NCBI RefSeq assembly: GCF_022436705.1
Contig: NZ_JAKUHT010000005.1
Location: 310,001-374,000, forward strand
Origin: Nocardioides sp. CFH 31398
Lineage (GTDB): Bacteria > Actinomycetota > Actinomycetes > Propionibacteriales > Nocardioidaceae
Length of the DNA: 64,000 nt
Direction of reading: 5' to 3'
The position numbers and the translations under genes are program-made. The notes beneath the pieces are model-generated. The model was not told the DNA's origin. It saw only the letters and a list, made by a program, of their open reading frames with translations, and did not search any database. Positions 40,211 to 48,628 of this stretch are shown here, piece by piece. Numbering within the stretch: position 1 is the first letter of the stretch; every line of letters begins with the position of its first letter.

Positions 40211-41674
40211 TCAGCGCTCCGGCCAGTCCGGCTTGTCGGCGTCGCGGACCCAGTCGGTGAAGAACGCGTCCAGGTCGTCACCGGACACGTCCTCGGCCAT
40301 GGCCTGCAGGTCGGCGGTGCCGTGGCTCCCGCCGCGGAACGTGTGCTGCCAGGTCCGCAGCAGCGTGAAGAAGTCGTCGTCGCCGATGGTGAGCCGCAGC
40401 GCCTCCCAGAACTGCGCGCCCCGGTTGTAGGCCTGGTAGCCGAAGAGGTCCGCGGAGTCGGTCACGGCGCCCGGCGGGACCGTCCACCGCTCGTCCCCGG
40501 CCGGGACGCGCTGCCACGCGTCGAACCACGTCTGCTCGGTGTCCCTGCCCGCCAGGTAGGTCGGCATCCAGGTGGCCATGCCCTCGTTGACGTAGAGGTC
40601 CTGCCCCCAGTCGGTCGGCGACACGCTGTTGCCCCACCACTGGTGGGTGGCCTCGTGGACGAAGGTGTTGCCGTCGATCGAGGACGGGAAGAAGGAGCGG
40701 TCCTGCGTCTCGAGCGCGTAGTTGACGTCCTCGGGGACGACGTCCACCACGGCGCCGACGCTGACGCCCGGGTAGGGGCCGAGGACGTCCTCGAGGTCGT
40801 TGACGACCTCCTCCCAGCGGCCCAGCTGCCGCATCGTCTCCCGCCGCGCGTCGCCGGTGACCTGCGGGTCGACGAAGCTCCACTCCGGCACGGTGCGGCC
40901 GTCGCCGAGGTCCACCTGCGACCGGCGGACGTCGTACTGGCCGATGGAGATCATGGCCAGCTCGCTGGCCATCGGCCGCGGCTGCACCCAGCGCCACCAG
41001 GTGCGGTCGCCGTGGCGCTTGCGGTCCTTCAGCACCCCGTTGGCGGCCACCTCGTAGCCGCGGGGCACGTCGACGTCGATCGAGTAGCGCGCCTTGTCCT
41101 TCGGGGTGTTGTTGTTCGGGAACCCGGTCATCGAGCCGATCGGCTGGTTCAGGAAGGTCGCACCGTCGTCGGTGACGTTCCAGCCCTCCGCCGACCCGTC
41201 CTCGTCGACGTGCCGGGTCGGGACGCCCGCGTACCGCACGACGACCGTGAACGGGCCCTCGACCGGCTGCCCCGGCCGGACGACGAGCTTGTGCCGGATA
41301 CGCCTCGCGTCGTCCTGGGAGGCGTAGCGGGCGGGCTCGCCGTCGACGGTCACCGACGTCACCCGCATCCCGCCGCGCTCGAAGTCGAGCGAGAACGAGC
41401 GCAGGGCCGCACCGGTGGTGTCGGCGGCGACCCGGGCGGTGCCCCTCAGGGTGCTCCGCGCGAGGTCCTCCGCCGGTGTCCAGCGCAGGTCGAGGTCGTA
41501 GCGGCGGACGTCGTACCCGCCGTTGCCGACCCGCGGGAACAGGCTGTCCCCCGCGGTGCGGGGGCCGTCGACCGGCGCCGCCTCCTCGGCGGCGGCCGGC
41601 AGGGTCACCGCGCCGGCGCACAGGGCGAGCACGACGGCGGGGACGACGGCGGGGACGACACGGCGGATCGACAT
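40211..41674 (-). CDS. Secreted M1-family metallopeptidase (aminopeptidase N-like)
   Basis: A 487-residue zinc peptidase. The signal peptide spans about residues 1-29 (V-P-A-V-V-L-A-L-C-A-G, then A-A-A-E-E). The catalytic domain shows the exopeptidase-type loop as Y-A-L-E-T-Q, zinc motif H-E-A-T-H-Q-W-W-G near residue 342 and the third ligand in Y-V-N-E-G-M-A about 18 residues later, plus a conserved tyrosine in F-G-Y-Q-A-Y. It lacks the long C-terminal superhelical domain of full PepN (about 850 residues), so it is a short secreted M1 enzyme. Role: probably extracellular peptide degradation. TAGGCT with GAGAGG further on fits a normal leadered promoter. Confidence 0.93.
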   Translation of the reverse strand: MSIRRVVPAVVPAVVLALCAGAVTLPAAAEEAAPVDGPRTAGDSLFPRVGNGGYDVRRYDLDLRWTPAEDLARSTLRGTARVAADTTGAALRSFSLDFERGGMRVTSVTVDGEPARYASQDDARRIRHKLVVRPGQPVEGPFTVVVRYAGVPTRHVDEDGSAEGWNVTDDGATFLNQPIGSMTGFPNNNTPKDKARYSIDVDVPRGYEVAANGVLKDRKRHGDRTWWRWVQPRPMASELAMISIGQYDVRRSQVDLGDGRTVPEWSFVDPQVTGDARRETMRQLGRWEEVVNDLEDVLGPYPGVSVGAVVDVVPEDVNYALETQDRSFFPSSIDGNTFVHEATHQWWGNSVSPTDWGQDLYVNEGMATWMPTYLAGRDTEQTWFDAWQRVPAGDERWTVPPGAVTDSADLFGYQAYNRGAQFWEALRLTIGDDDFFTLLRTWQHTFRGGSHGTADLQAMAEDVSGDDLDAFFTDWVRDADKPDWPER

Positions 41675-41751
41675 GCGGTGGAGCCTCTCGGACGACGGCG
41701 CAGGCAGCCGGCCAGCCTAGAGGTGTGTGCTGTGGCCGACCTGTGCGCGCG

Positions 41752-42180
41752 TCAGTCCCAGCCCCCGCGTCGGCCGCGCTTGACCTCGGAGCGCCGCTGC
41801 TTGGCGGCGAGCCGCCGCTCGACCGAGCCCTTCGTCGGTCGGGTGCGACGTCGCGGACGCGGCGGCGCCGCGGCGGCGTCCCGCAGCAGGCGGGCGAGAC
41901 GCTCGCGGGCGGCGCGGCGGTTGGCGAGCTGTGTGCGGTGCTCGCTCGCGGCGACCGTCACCACGCCGCCGACGAGCCGGTGGTCGAGGCGCGCGAGCAT
42001 CCGCTGCCGGAGGTCGTCCGGCACCGACGGCGACGAGGCGAGGTCGAAGGACAGCTCGACGCGGCTGTCGGTGGTGTTGACGCCCTGCCCGCCCGGCCCG
42101 GACGAGCGCGAGAACCGCTCGGCGAGCTCGGCCTCGGGCACGAGGATCCGTGCGGTCACCCGCAGCCCTGCCTCGGTCAT
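41752..42180 (-). CDS. arfB: Ribosome-rescue peptidyl-tRNA hydrolase, ArfB (YaeJ) family
   Basis: A 142-residue stop-codon-independent hydrolase that frees stalled ribosomes. The catalytic G-G-Q loop is present in S-S-G-P-G-G-Q-G-V-N near residue 29, and the C-terminal tail is strongly basic (R-R-R-T-R-P-T-K, K-R-G-R-R-G-G) as required to enter the mRNA channel. The length matches ArfB rather than the larger RF1/RF2. ATG 42180 overlaps the stop of the preceding membrane protein as ATGA. Confidence 0.93.
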   Translation of the reverse strand: MTEAGLRVTARILVPEAELAERFSRSSGPGGQGVNTTDSRVELSFDLASSPSVPDDLRQRMLARLDHRLVGGVVTVAASEHRTQLANRRAARERLARLLRDAAAAPPRPRRRTRPTKGSVERRLAAKQRRSEVKRGRRGGWD

Positions 42181-42635
42181 CGTCCCCCCAGGTCGAGGAT
42201 GGCGGCCAACGTCCCGATGAGTGCCGGCCACACCAGGACGTAACCGGTGACGGCGCCGGCACGCGCCATCCCGGCGGCGGACGGCCGCGGGACCCCGGCG
42301 GCCCGGGCGTCGGCGGCGATGCCGCGGACGAACCGCCAGCCCGACTGACTGATCCAGGGCAGCAGCGGCTCGGCCAGCGCCGCCCCCAGCACGGCGCCCA
42401 CGCACGCGACGGTCAGGGCCGCGGCGGCGTGGCCGCCGGAGGCGAGGCCCGCGGCGGCCGTCGCACACGCAGCGGCGACGAACGCGGCGAGCACCATCAG
42501 CGAGGTCCCGACCAGGACGCCGCCGCGCACGGTTCCGTCGGCCAACGCCGCCAGCCGACGCATCACCCGGCGCTCGAGCGCGATCCCCGCGGCGATGCCG
42601 ACCGCGACGGAGCCGACCCAGACCAGGAGGACCAT
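42177..42635 (-). CDS. Small integral membrane protein of unknown function
   Basis: A 152-residue protein starting M-V-L-L-V-W-V-G-S-V-A-V-G, with four hydrophobic segments (about 2-22, 40-66, 72-95 and 128-148) and Arg/Ala-rich loops. No family recognised. ATG 42635 has AGGAGG 3-4 nt upstream. Its stop overlaps the arfB start (ATGA), so they are co-translated. Whether it works with ArfB is unknown. Confidence 0.7.
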   Translation of the reverse strand: MVLLVWVGSVAVGIAAGIALERRVMRRLAALADGTVRGGVLVGTSLMVLAAFVAAACATAAAGLASGGHAAAALTVACVGAVLGAALAEPLLPWISQSGWRFVRGIAADARAAGVPRPSAAGMARAGAVTGYVLVWPALIGTLAAILDLGGR

Positions 42636-42646
42636 CGGCCGCCGCG

Positions 42647-43438
42647 TCAGCCGACGCGGTCGGGCTCCACGGCGCCGGAGGGCTCCTCCGACGGGGACGG
42701 CGAGCGGGTGACCTCGGGGGCGGGCGGGGCCTTCAGCTGGAACTGGACGCTGCTCGGCTCGCCGGCCAGCGCGGCCGCCTCGACGACGTAGTAGCCGGGG
42801 TAGGCCCAGTCGGTGGCGGGGCTGCACTCGTCGTCCGAGCGGCGCCCGGACCAGGGGACGACGACCTTGGTGGTCTTGTCGTTGCGGACCACCACCTGGC
42901 TGACCGGGACGGCGTCCGGGCACTGCCGGGTGCTCCAGATGTCGTCGTCGCCGGAGGTGATCTTCATCGTCAGCGTCTCCGGGGAGACGTCCCAGTAGCA
43001 GGCCGGGGACTCGACCGTGCTGACGTCGAGGCCGACCAGCACCCGGCTGTTCGTCGCCGGGCGCCACACGGCGGGCTCGACGACCACGTCGCCGGGCTCG
43101 CAGTCACCCTCGGGCTCGGCCGGCGGCTCCTTCGTCGGACGCGGCTCGCGGCTGCTGTCCTCCGCCCCCGGCTCGGTGGCGCCGTCCGAGGCCTCGTCGG
43201 ACTCCGACGGCTCGTCGGCTGCCTCGGACGTCGGCGCGGCGGACTCGGTCGGCTCGGCGCTCTGGCTCGCGTCGGAGCCGACCTGGGCGACGGTGTCGCC
43301 GTCGCCGCCGTCCCCGCCGGCGCCGAGCAGGCGGGAGATGCCGAGCACCATCACGAACGCCACCGAGAGCACGACGAGGCGACGGAACCAGTACACGCGC
43401 GCCGGCAGCGGCCCGCGGGGCGTGGTCAGCGCGCTCAT
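42647..43438 (-). CDS. Membrane-anchored secreted protein of unknown function
   Basis: A 263-residue protein with one N-terminal membrane anchor (about residues 18-42), a long disordered Ser/Glu/Asp/Pro-rich linker to about 105, then an extracytoplasmic domain with four cysteines (G-D-C, A-C-Y-W, R-Q-C-P, D-E-C), likely two disulfides, and a Pro-rich tail. No domain recognised. ATG 43438 (M-S-A-L-T-T) is preferred because TACCGT at 43446-43451 is 7 nt away; an ATG nine bases upstream overlaps the promoter gap. It is divergent from mutY. Confidence 0.75.
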   Translation of the reverse strand: MSALTTPRGPLPARVYWFRRLVVLSVAFVMVLGISRLLGAGGDGGDGDTVAQVGSDASQSAEPTESAAPTSEAADEPSESDEASDGATEPGAEDSSREPRPTKEPPAEPEGDCEPGDVVVEPAVWRPATNSRVLVGLDVSTVESPACYWDVSPETLTMKITSGDDDIWSTRQCPDAVPVSQVVVRNDKTTKVVVPWSGRRSDDECSPATDWAYPGYYVVEAAALAGEPSSVQFQLKAPPAPEVTRSPSPSEEPSGAVEPDRVG

Positions 43439-43445
43439 GGCGGCC

Positions 43446-43451
43446 ACGGTA
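43446..43451 (-). promoter_or_regulatory. -10 box of the anchored-protein gene (leaderless)
   Basis: TACCGT on the minus strand, 7 nt before ATG 43438. The mutY -10 lies 39 bp away on the other strand. Confidence 0.5.
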
Positions 43452-43490
43452 GTGAGCGCGGGGCCCCGGATCGTGGTGCCACACCGGGGC

Positions 43491-43496
43491 TAGCCT
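43491..43496 (+). promoter_or_regulatory. -10 box of mutY (leaderless)
   Basis: TAGCCT, 8 nt before GTG 43505. Confidence 0.5.
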
Positions 43497-43504
43497 CGAC
43501 CGAC

Positions 43505-44380
43505 GTGGACACCCTGACGCAGGTGGTCGAGCCCGTGCTGCGCTGGTACGACGCGCACGCCCGGGTGCTGCCGTGGCGCGAGCCCGACGCCTCCCCCTGG
43601 TCGGTCATGGTCTCGGAGTACATGCTCCAGCAGACCCCCGTCTCCCGGGTGCTGGGCGTCCACGCCGCCTGGATGGAGCGGTGGCCGACGCCGGGCGACC
43701 TGGCGGCCGCGCCCACCGGGGACGCCGTCCGGGCCTGGGGCCGCCTCGGCTACCCGCGCCGCGCCCTGCGGCTGCACGCGGCGGCCACCGCGATCGCCGA
43801 GCGCCACGACGGCGAGGTGCCGTCGGACCTCGAGGCGCTGCGGGCCCTGCCGGGCGTGGGCGAGTACACCGCCGCGGCCGTCGCGACGTTCGCCTTCGGA
43901 CGCCGCCACGTCGTGCTCGACACCAACGTCCGTCGCGTGGTCGGACGGGTCCTGACCGGCCGCGAGTCTCCCCCGCCGTCGCTGACCCGCGCCGAGCGCG
44001 ACCTCGCGGGCGACCTGCTGCCGGACGACGAGGCCACGGCCGCCACGTGGTCGGTCGCGGTCATGGAGCTCGGGGCGCTCGTCTGCACCGCTCGCGCCCC
44101 GCGGTGCGAGGCGTGCCCGGTCGCGGACGTCTGCGCGTGGCGCGCCGCCGGCCACCCGGCGTCCGAGGGCCCGCGGCGGCGCCAGGCCTGGGACGGCACC
44201 GACCGCCAGTGCCGTGGTCGCCTGATGGCGGTCCTGCGGGACGCCGACGGCCCGGTGCACGTCTCGTCGCTCGGGGCCGTCTGGCCGGACGCCGTCCAGC
44301 GCGAGCGGTGCCTCGAGGGCCTCGTCGCCGACGGCCTCGCCGTCCGCACGTCGGAGAGCACGGTCGCCCTGCCCACCTGA
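43505..44380 (+). CDS. mutY: A/G-specific adenine glycosylase
   Basis: Removes adenine mispaired with 8-oxoguanine, complementing the Fpg/Nei enzymes in the window. The 291-residue product has catalytic Glu38 in S-E-Y-M-L-Q-Q-T, a helix-hairpin-helix L-P-G-V-G-E-Y-T, catalytic Asp139 in V-L-D-T-N-V-R-R-V, and the [4Fe-4S] cluster cysteines C-x6-C-x2-C-x5-C near residues 198-214. The NUDIX-like C-terminal domain that reads 8-oxoG in E. coli MutY is mostly absent, a short form common in actinobacteria. It is followed by a REP-like repeat and a terminator. Confidence 0.95.
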   Translation: MDTLTQVVEPVLRWYDAHARVLPWREPDASPWSVMVSEYMLQQTPVSRVLGVHAAWMERWPTPGDLAAAPTGDAVRAWGRLGYPRRALRLHAAATAIAERHDGEVPSDLEALRALPGVGEYTAAAVATFAFGRRHVVLDTNVRRVVGRVLTGRESPPPSLTRAERDLAGDLLPDDEATAATWSVAVMELGALVCTARAPRCEACPVADVCAWRAAGHPASEGPRRRQAWDGTDRQCRGRLMAVLRDADGPVHVSSLGAVWPDAVQRERCLEGLVADGLAVRTSESTVALPT

Positions 44381-44384
44381 CGGC

Positions 44385-44431
44385 GGTCTCGACGCGCTCG
44401 CTCGCCAGGGCTCGCTCGCTGCTCGACCACC
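44385..44431. repeat. REP-like intergenic repeat
   Basis: Starts GGTCTCGACGCGCTCG, continues with CGCTCG-type units and ends GCTCGACCACC. The ends are inverted copies, so it can fold. It sits between mutY and the clpC terminator and resembles units at 20886 and 55877. Confidence 0.65.
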
Positions 44432-44448
44432 TCTCGGGGACACGGCGA

Positions 44449-44482
44449 AGGGCCCGCCACCCCGGGTGGGGTGACGGGCCCT
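44449..44482 (-). terminator. Hairpin terminator of clpC
   Basis: A 15-bp stem with one mismatch (outer arms AGGGCCCG and CGGGCCCT, inner CCACCCC and GGGGTG), loop GGG, ending 34 bp past the clpC stop. Confidence 0.8.
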
Positions 44483-44515
44483 GCGACGGTGCTGCGTCAG
44501 GTGCTGACCGGGGCC

Positions 44516-47101
44516 TCAGGCCTCGTCGCTGTCCTTGCGGATGTCGACGGGACCGTCGGACTCCTCACCGACCGCCTCGGCCGGCTTGTCGAGCTCGACG
44601 CCGGCGGTCTCCAGCGGCGGCATGTCGGGCACGCCGCCCATCTTCTGGCCGTGGAACGTGAACGTCGCCTCCGGGCCCTCGCCCTCGACGTCCACCAGCA
44701 CGATCTGGCCGGAGCCGACCTCGCCGAAGAGCATCTTCTCGGCGAGGGTGTCCTCGATCTCGCGCTGCACCGTGCGGCGCAGCGGCCGGGCACCGAGGAC
44801 GGGGTCGAAGCCCCGCTTCGCGAGCAGGTCCTTGGCGGCCTGCGTGAGCTCGAGGGACATGTCGCGGTCCTTCAGCCGCAGCTCGACCGAGGCGATCATG
44901 TTGTCCACCATCGAGACGATCTGCTCCTGGCTCAGCGGCGGGAACACGATGATCTCGTCGACACGGTTCAGGAACTCGGGGCGGAAGTGGTTCTTCAGCT
45001 CCTCCGACACCTTCGTCTTCATCCGGTCGTACGACCCGGCGGCGTCACCGGTCTGGGCGAAACCGAGGTTCACGCCCTTCGCGATGTCCCGCGTACCGAG
45101 GTTCGTGGTCATGATGATGACGCAGTTCTTGAAGTCCACGACGCGACCCTGGGAGTCGGTCAGACGGCCTTCCTCGAGGATCTGCAGGAGGCTGTTGAAG
45201 ATGTCCGGGTGGGCCTTCTCGACCTCGTCGAAGAGAACCACCGAGAACGGCTTCCGGCGCACCTTCTCGGTGAGCTGGCCGCCCTCCTCGTAACCCACGT
45301 AACCGGGGGGAGAACCGAACAGCCGGGAGACGGTGTGCTTCTCGCCGAACTCGCTCATGTCGAGCTGGATGAGCGCGTCCTCGTCACCGAACAGGAACTC
45401 CGCGAGCGTCTTGGACAGCCAAGTCTTACCGACACCGGACGGGCCGGCGAAGATGAACGAGCCACCGGGACGCTTCGGGTCCTTCAGGCCGGCGCGGGTA
45501 CGACGGATCGCACGGGAGAGCGCCTTGACGGCCTCCTCCTGACCGATGACCCGCTTGTGGAGCTCGTCCTCCATCTTGAGCAGACGGCTGGACTCCTCCT
45601 CGGACAGCTTGACGATCGGGATGCCGGTCGCCAGGGCCAGGACCTCGGCGATGAGCTCCTCGTCGACCTCGGCCACGACGTCCATGTCGCCCGCGCGCCA
45701 CTGCTTCTCGCGGTCCGACTTCGCCAGGATGAGCTGCTTCTCCTCGTCGCGCAGACGCGCGGCGGCCTCGAAGTCCTGCCCGTCGATGGCGGTCTCCTTG
45801 CGCTCGCGCACCTCGGAGATCTTGTCGTCGAACTCCCGCAGGTCGTCCGGCGCGGTCATCCGGCGGATGCGCAGGCGCGAGCCGGCCTCGTCGATGAGGT
45901 CGATGGCCTTGTCCGGCAGGAAGCGGTCGGAGATGTAGCGGTCGGCCAGCGTCGCCGCCGAGACCAGGGCCTCGTCGGTGATGGTGACGCGGTGGTGCGC
46001 CTCGTACCGGTCACGCAGGCCCTTGAGCATCTCGATCGTGTGGTGGATCGAGGGCTCCGCGACCTGGATCGGCTGGAAGCGGCGCTCCAGCGCGGCGTCC
46101 TTCTCGAGGTACTTGCGGTACTCGTCGAGGGTGGTCGCACCGATGGTCTGCAGCTCGCCGCGGGCCAGCATCGGCTTGAGGATCGAGGCCGCGTCGATCG
46201 CGCCCTCGGCCGCGCCGGCGCCGACGAGGGTGTGGATCTCGTCGATGAACAGCACGATGTCGCCGCGGGTTCGGATCTCCTTGAGGACCTTCTTCAGGCG
46301 CTCCTCGAAGTCACCGCGGTAGCGCGACCCGGCGACCAGCGCGCCGAGGTCGAGCGTGTAGATGTGCTTGTCCTTCAGCGTCTCGGGGACAGCACCGCGG
46401 ACGATGTCCTGCGCCAGGCCCTCGACGATGGTCGTCTTGCCGACGCCGGGCTCACCGATCAGGACCGGGTTGTTCTTCGTGCGGCGCGACAGGATCTGCA
46501 TCACGCGCTCGATCTCCTGCTCGCGCCCGATGACCGGGTCGAGCTTGCCCTCGCGGGCGGCCTGGGTGAGGTTGCGCCCGAACTGGTCGAGGACCAGCGA
46601 GGACGACGGCGCGTCGCCGCTGCCGGACTGCGCGCCCGTGGCGGCGCCGGCGCTCTCCTTGCCCTGGAAGCCGCTGAGCAGCTGGATGACCTGCTGGCGG
46701 ACCCGGTTGAGGTCGGCGCCGAGCTTCTGGAGGACCTGGGCGGCGACGCCCTCGCCCTCGCGGATGAGGCCGAGCAGGATGTGCTCGGTCCCGATGTAGG
46801 AGTGACCGAGCTGCAGCGCCTCGCGCAGGGACAGCTCGAGCACCTTCTTGGCGCGCGGGGTGAAGGGGATGTGTCCGCTGGGGGCCTGCTGGCCCTGGCC
46901 GATGATCTCCTCGACCTGCGCGCGGACTGCCTCGAGCGAGATGTCGAGGCTCTCGAGCGCCTTCGCCGCGACACCCTCGCCCTCGTGGATGAGGCCGAGC
47001 AGGATGTGCTCGGTCCCGATGTAGTTGTGGGAGAGCATGCGGGCTTCTTCCTGCGCCAGCACGACCACCCGACGGGCTCGGTCCGTGAACCGCTCGAACA
47101 T
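44516..47101 (-). CDS. clpC: ATP-dependent Clp protease ATPase subunit
   Basis: An 861-residue AAA+ unfoldase that feeds substrates to ClpP. Order: two Clp-N repeats (about 1-145; [13 protein letters not shown] and [10 protein letters not shown] twice), AAA-1 with Walker [10 protein letters not shown], a UVR-containing middle domain near 420-460, AAA-2 with Walker A G-P-S-G-V-G-K-T and the ClpP-contact loop region (R-A-G-L-K-D), then the D2-small domain. ATG 47101 with GGAGGAG 7 nt upstream is clear; the longer open frame runs through the leader. It carries a normal leadered promoter, with AGCCTA (TAGGCT on the minus strand) at 47167-47172. Essential in many actinobacteria. Confidence 0.98.
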   Translation of the reverse strand: MFERFTDRARRVVVLAQEEARMLSHNYIGTEHILLGLIHEGEGVAAKALESLDISLEAVRAQVEEIIGQGQQAPSGHIPFTPRAKKVLELSLREALQLGHSYIGTEHILLGLIREGEGVAAQVLQKLGADLNRVRQQVIQLLSGFQGKESAGAATGAQSGSGDAPSSSLVLDQFGRNLTQAAREGKLDPVIGREQEIERVMQILSRRTKNNPVLIGEPGVGKTTIVEGLAQDIVRGAVPETLKDKHIYTLDLGALVAGSRYRGDFEERLKKVLKEIRTRGDIVLFIDEIHTLVGAGAAEGAIDAASILKPMLARGELQTIGATTLDEYRKYLEKDAALERRFQPIQVAEPSIHHTIEMLKGLRDRYEAHHRVTITDEALVSAATLADRYISDRFLPDKAIDLIDEAGSRLRIRRMTAPDDLREFDDKISEVRERKETAIDGQDFEAAARLRDEEKQLILAKSDREKQWRAGDMDVVAEVDEELIAEVLALATGIPIVKLSEEESSRLLKMEDELHKRVIGQEEAVKALSRAIRRTRAGLKDPKRPGGSFIFAGPSGVGKTWLSKTLAEFLFGDEDALIQLDMSEFGEKHTVSRLFGSPPGYVGYEEGGQLTEKVRRKPFSVVLFDEVEKAHPDIFNSLLQILEEGRLTDSQGRVVDFKNCVIIMTTNLGTRDIAKGVNLGFAQTGDAAGSYDRMKTKVSEELKNHFRPEFLNRVDEIIVFPPLSQEQIVSMVDNMIASVELRLKDRDMSLELTQAAKDLLAKRGFDPVLGARPLRRTVQREIEDTLAEKMLFGEVGSGQIVLVDVEGEGPEATFTFHGQKMGGVPDMPPLETAGVELDKPAEAVGEESDGPVDIRKDSDEA

Positions 47102-47215
47102 GTAGTGCTCCTCCGTGTTGGAGAGAAAGTTCTGCGACGTCGTCGATGAGGACAACGGGGATTGACAGCCTACGTGTTCCGTACCCAGCAGCGGGGTCCG
47201 TGCGCTGACGGCGAA

Positions 47216-47259
47216 CAGGCCCCCGACCGCGCCGCCGGTGGGGCGGGGTCGGGGGCCTG
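47216..47259 (-). terminator. Hairpin terminator of lsr2
   Basis: Outer arms CAGGCCCCCGACC and GGTCGGGGGCCTG pair perfectly around an 18-nt GC-rich loop, 35 bp past the lsr2 stop. Confidence 0.8.
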
Positions 47260-47293
47260 GCCGTGGAACGGGGGTGGAACGGGACGCGGCGTG

Positions 47294-47638
47294 TCAGTGC
47301 GCGGCGTCGTACGCCTCGCGCACCTCGGAGGAGACGCGGCCGCGGTCGGGCACGTCCCAGCCGTTGGAGCGCGCCCACTCGCGCACGTCCTTCGCGCTGG
47401 GGCCGTCGTCGGAGGACGAGGCGCGGCGTTGGTTGGACGGGCTCTTGCGGGCGCCGCGGCTGGTGCCCGACTTCCGGGCGTGGCCGACGTACGGCGCGAG
47501 CGCGTCGCGCAGCTCGGCGGCGTGGGTGTCGTTCAGGTCGATCTCGTACGACGTGCCGTCGAGACCGAACGAGACGGTTTCGCTCGCTTCCGACTCGTCG
47601 ATGTCGTCGACCAGGGTGATGCTGACTTTCTGAGCCAT
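47294..47638 (-). CDS. lsr2: Lsr2 nucleoid-associated protein (H-NS-like silencer)
   Basis: A 114-residue DNA-bridging protein that binds AT-rich DNA in the minor groove and silences foreign genes. The N-terminal dimerisation part begins M-A-Q-K-V-S-I-T-L-V-D-D-I-D, and the C-terminal DNA-binding domain carries D-V-P-D-R-G-R-V-S, the R-G-R AT-hook-like core. Length and order match Lsr2 of Streptomyces and mycobacteria. Its location next to clpC is the common actinobacterial one. The 183-bp upstream region is strikingly AT-richer than the rest of the window, as expected for a gene that represses itself. ATG 47638 is preceded by GGAAAGGA. Confidence 0.97.
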   Translation of the reverse strand: MAQKVSITLVDDIDESEASETVSFGLDGTSYEIDLNDTHAAELRDALAPYVGHARKSGTSRGARKSPSNQRRASSSDDGPSAKDVREWARSNGWDVPDRGRVSSEVREAYDAAH

Positions 47639-47821
47639 CGGGGGCCGGTCCTTTCCGAAATGTTGGGTGATGCATCGTCCCCATGAACGAAAAGAACTAT
47701 GGCAGAAAGCGCGAATTGGTGCACATCGAAAGTCGAGGAACACCCATGCACTGTTTCCCGGTTTCTTGGTTGCCGTGGCGGTGCAATCAATTCCTCTGGA
47801 ATCAGTGCGAGGGAAAAGGGC
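47639..47821 (-). promoter_or_regulatory. AT-rich lsr2 promoter region
   Basis: The least GC-rich stretch of the window, with several A/T runs (GAAAAGAACTATGGC, CAATCAATTCC, TTTCCCGGTTTCTTGG). Lsr2 prefers such DNA, so autorepression is likely. I see no gene in it. On the minus strand CATAGT, preceded by TTCGCG about 11 bp upstream, is one candidate promoter. Confidence 0.6.
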
Positions 47822-48619
47822 TCAGCCCTTCGACTTCGCACGGGAATTGCGCCGGTGCACGAGCTCGAGTCCCCGCAGGGTCAACCACGGGTCGTGGTCG
47901 GTGACGCAGGCGCAGTCGTCGACGACGAGGGGCGCGAGGTGGCCCGTCGCGACCACACGGGTGGAGGCGGGGTCCAGGCCCTGCTCGGCGACGACCCGGG
48001 CGACCAGGCCCTCGACCTGGGCCGCCGCGCCGTACAGGACACCGGACTGCAGGGCCTCCACGGTGTTGCGACCCACCACCCGGTCGGGCCGCACGAGCTC
48101 GACCTCGCGCAGCTGGGCGGCGCGCAGGCGCAGCGCGTCGAGGGAGGTCCGCACGCCGGGGGCGATGACGCCGCCGACGTAGGTGCCCTCGCCGGTCACG
48201 ACCTCGAGGCAGGTGGCCGTGCCGAGATGGACGACGACGACCGGGGCGCCGTACCGGGTCAGGGCGGCCAGCGCGTCGGCGACGCGGTCGGCGCCGACCT
48301 CGCGGGGGTTGTCGGTGCGCACCGGGATGCCCGTGCGCACCCCGGGCCCCACCACGACGCAGGGCAGGTCGGCGAGGTGGACCTCCAGCATGGTGCGCCA
48401 CTCGGCGAGCACGGCCGGGACGGCGGAGCCGACGACCGCGCCGCCCACCAGACCCCGCTGGTCGCCGAGCAGGCCCGAGACCAGCACCCACCACTCGTCG
48501 GCGGTGCGGGTCTCGCTGGTCGTGAGCCGCCAGTGGCCCAGCACCTCGCCGTCGGCGAGCAGGCCGAGGTCGGTGCGGTCGTTGCCGATGTCGACGCAGA
48601 GGACGGGCGCACTGGTCAC
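47822..48619 (-). CDS. coaX: Type III pantothenate kinase
   Basis: Phosphorylates pantothenate, the first step of coenzyme A synthesis; panC and panD nearby make the substrate. The 265-residue protein has an ASKHA fold with C-V-D-I-G-N-D-R-T near residue 8, the pantothenate region (G-I-P-V-R-T-D-N-P, then V-G-A-D-R-V with the catalytic aspartate near residue 110), and G-V-I-A-P-G-V. The strand usually reading D-F-G-T-A-T-T is H-L-G-T-A-T-C here, an unusual substitution at the Asp position. It starts at GTG 48619, 9 bp after nadC, in the same operon. Confidence 0.93.
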   Translation of the reverse strand: MTSAPVLCVDIGNDRTDLGLLADGEVLGHWRLTTSETRTADEWWVLVSGLLGDQRGLVGGAVVGSAVPAVLAEWRTMLEVHLADLPCVVVGPGVRTGIPVRTDNPREVGADRVADALAALTRYGAPVVVVHLGTATCLEVVTGEGTYVGGVIAPGVRTSLDALRLRAAQLREVELVRPDRVVGRNTVEALQSGVLYGAAAQVEGLVARVVAEQGLDPASTRVVATGHLAPLVVDDCACVTDHDPWLTLRGLELVHRRNSRAKSKG

Positions 48620-48628
48620 GACCGCCCC

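Noticed and set aside
44381..44515. Small gene between mutY and clpC
   Set aside because: The stretch is a REP-like repeat followed by the clpC hairpin; no start with ribosome binding site.
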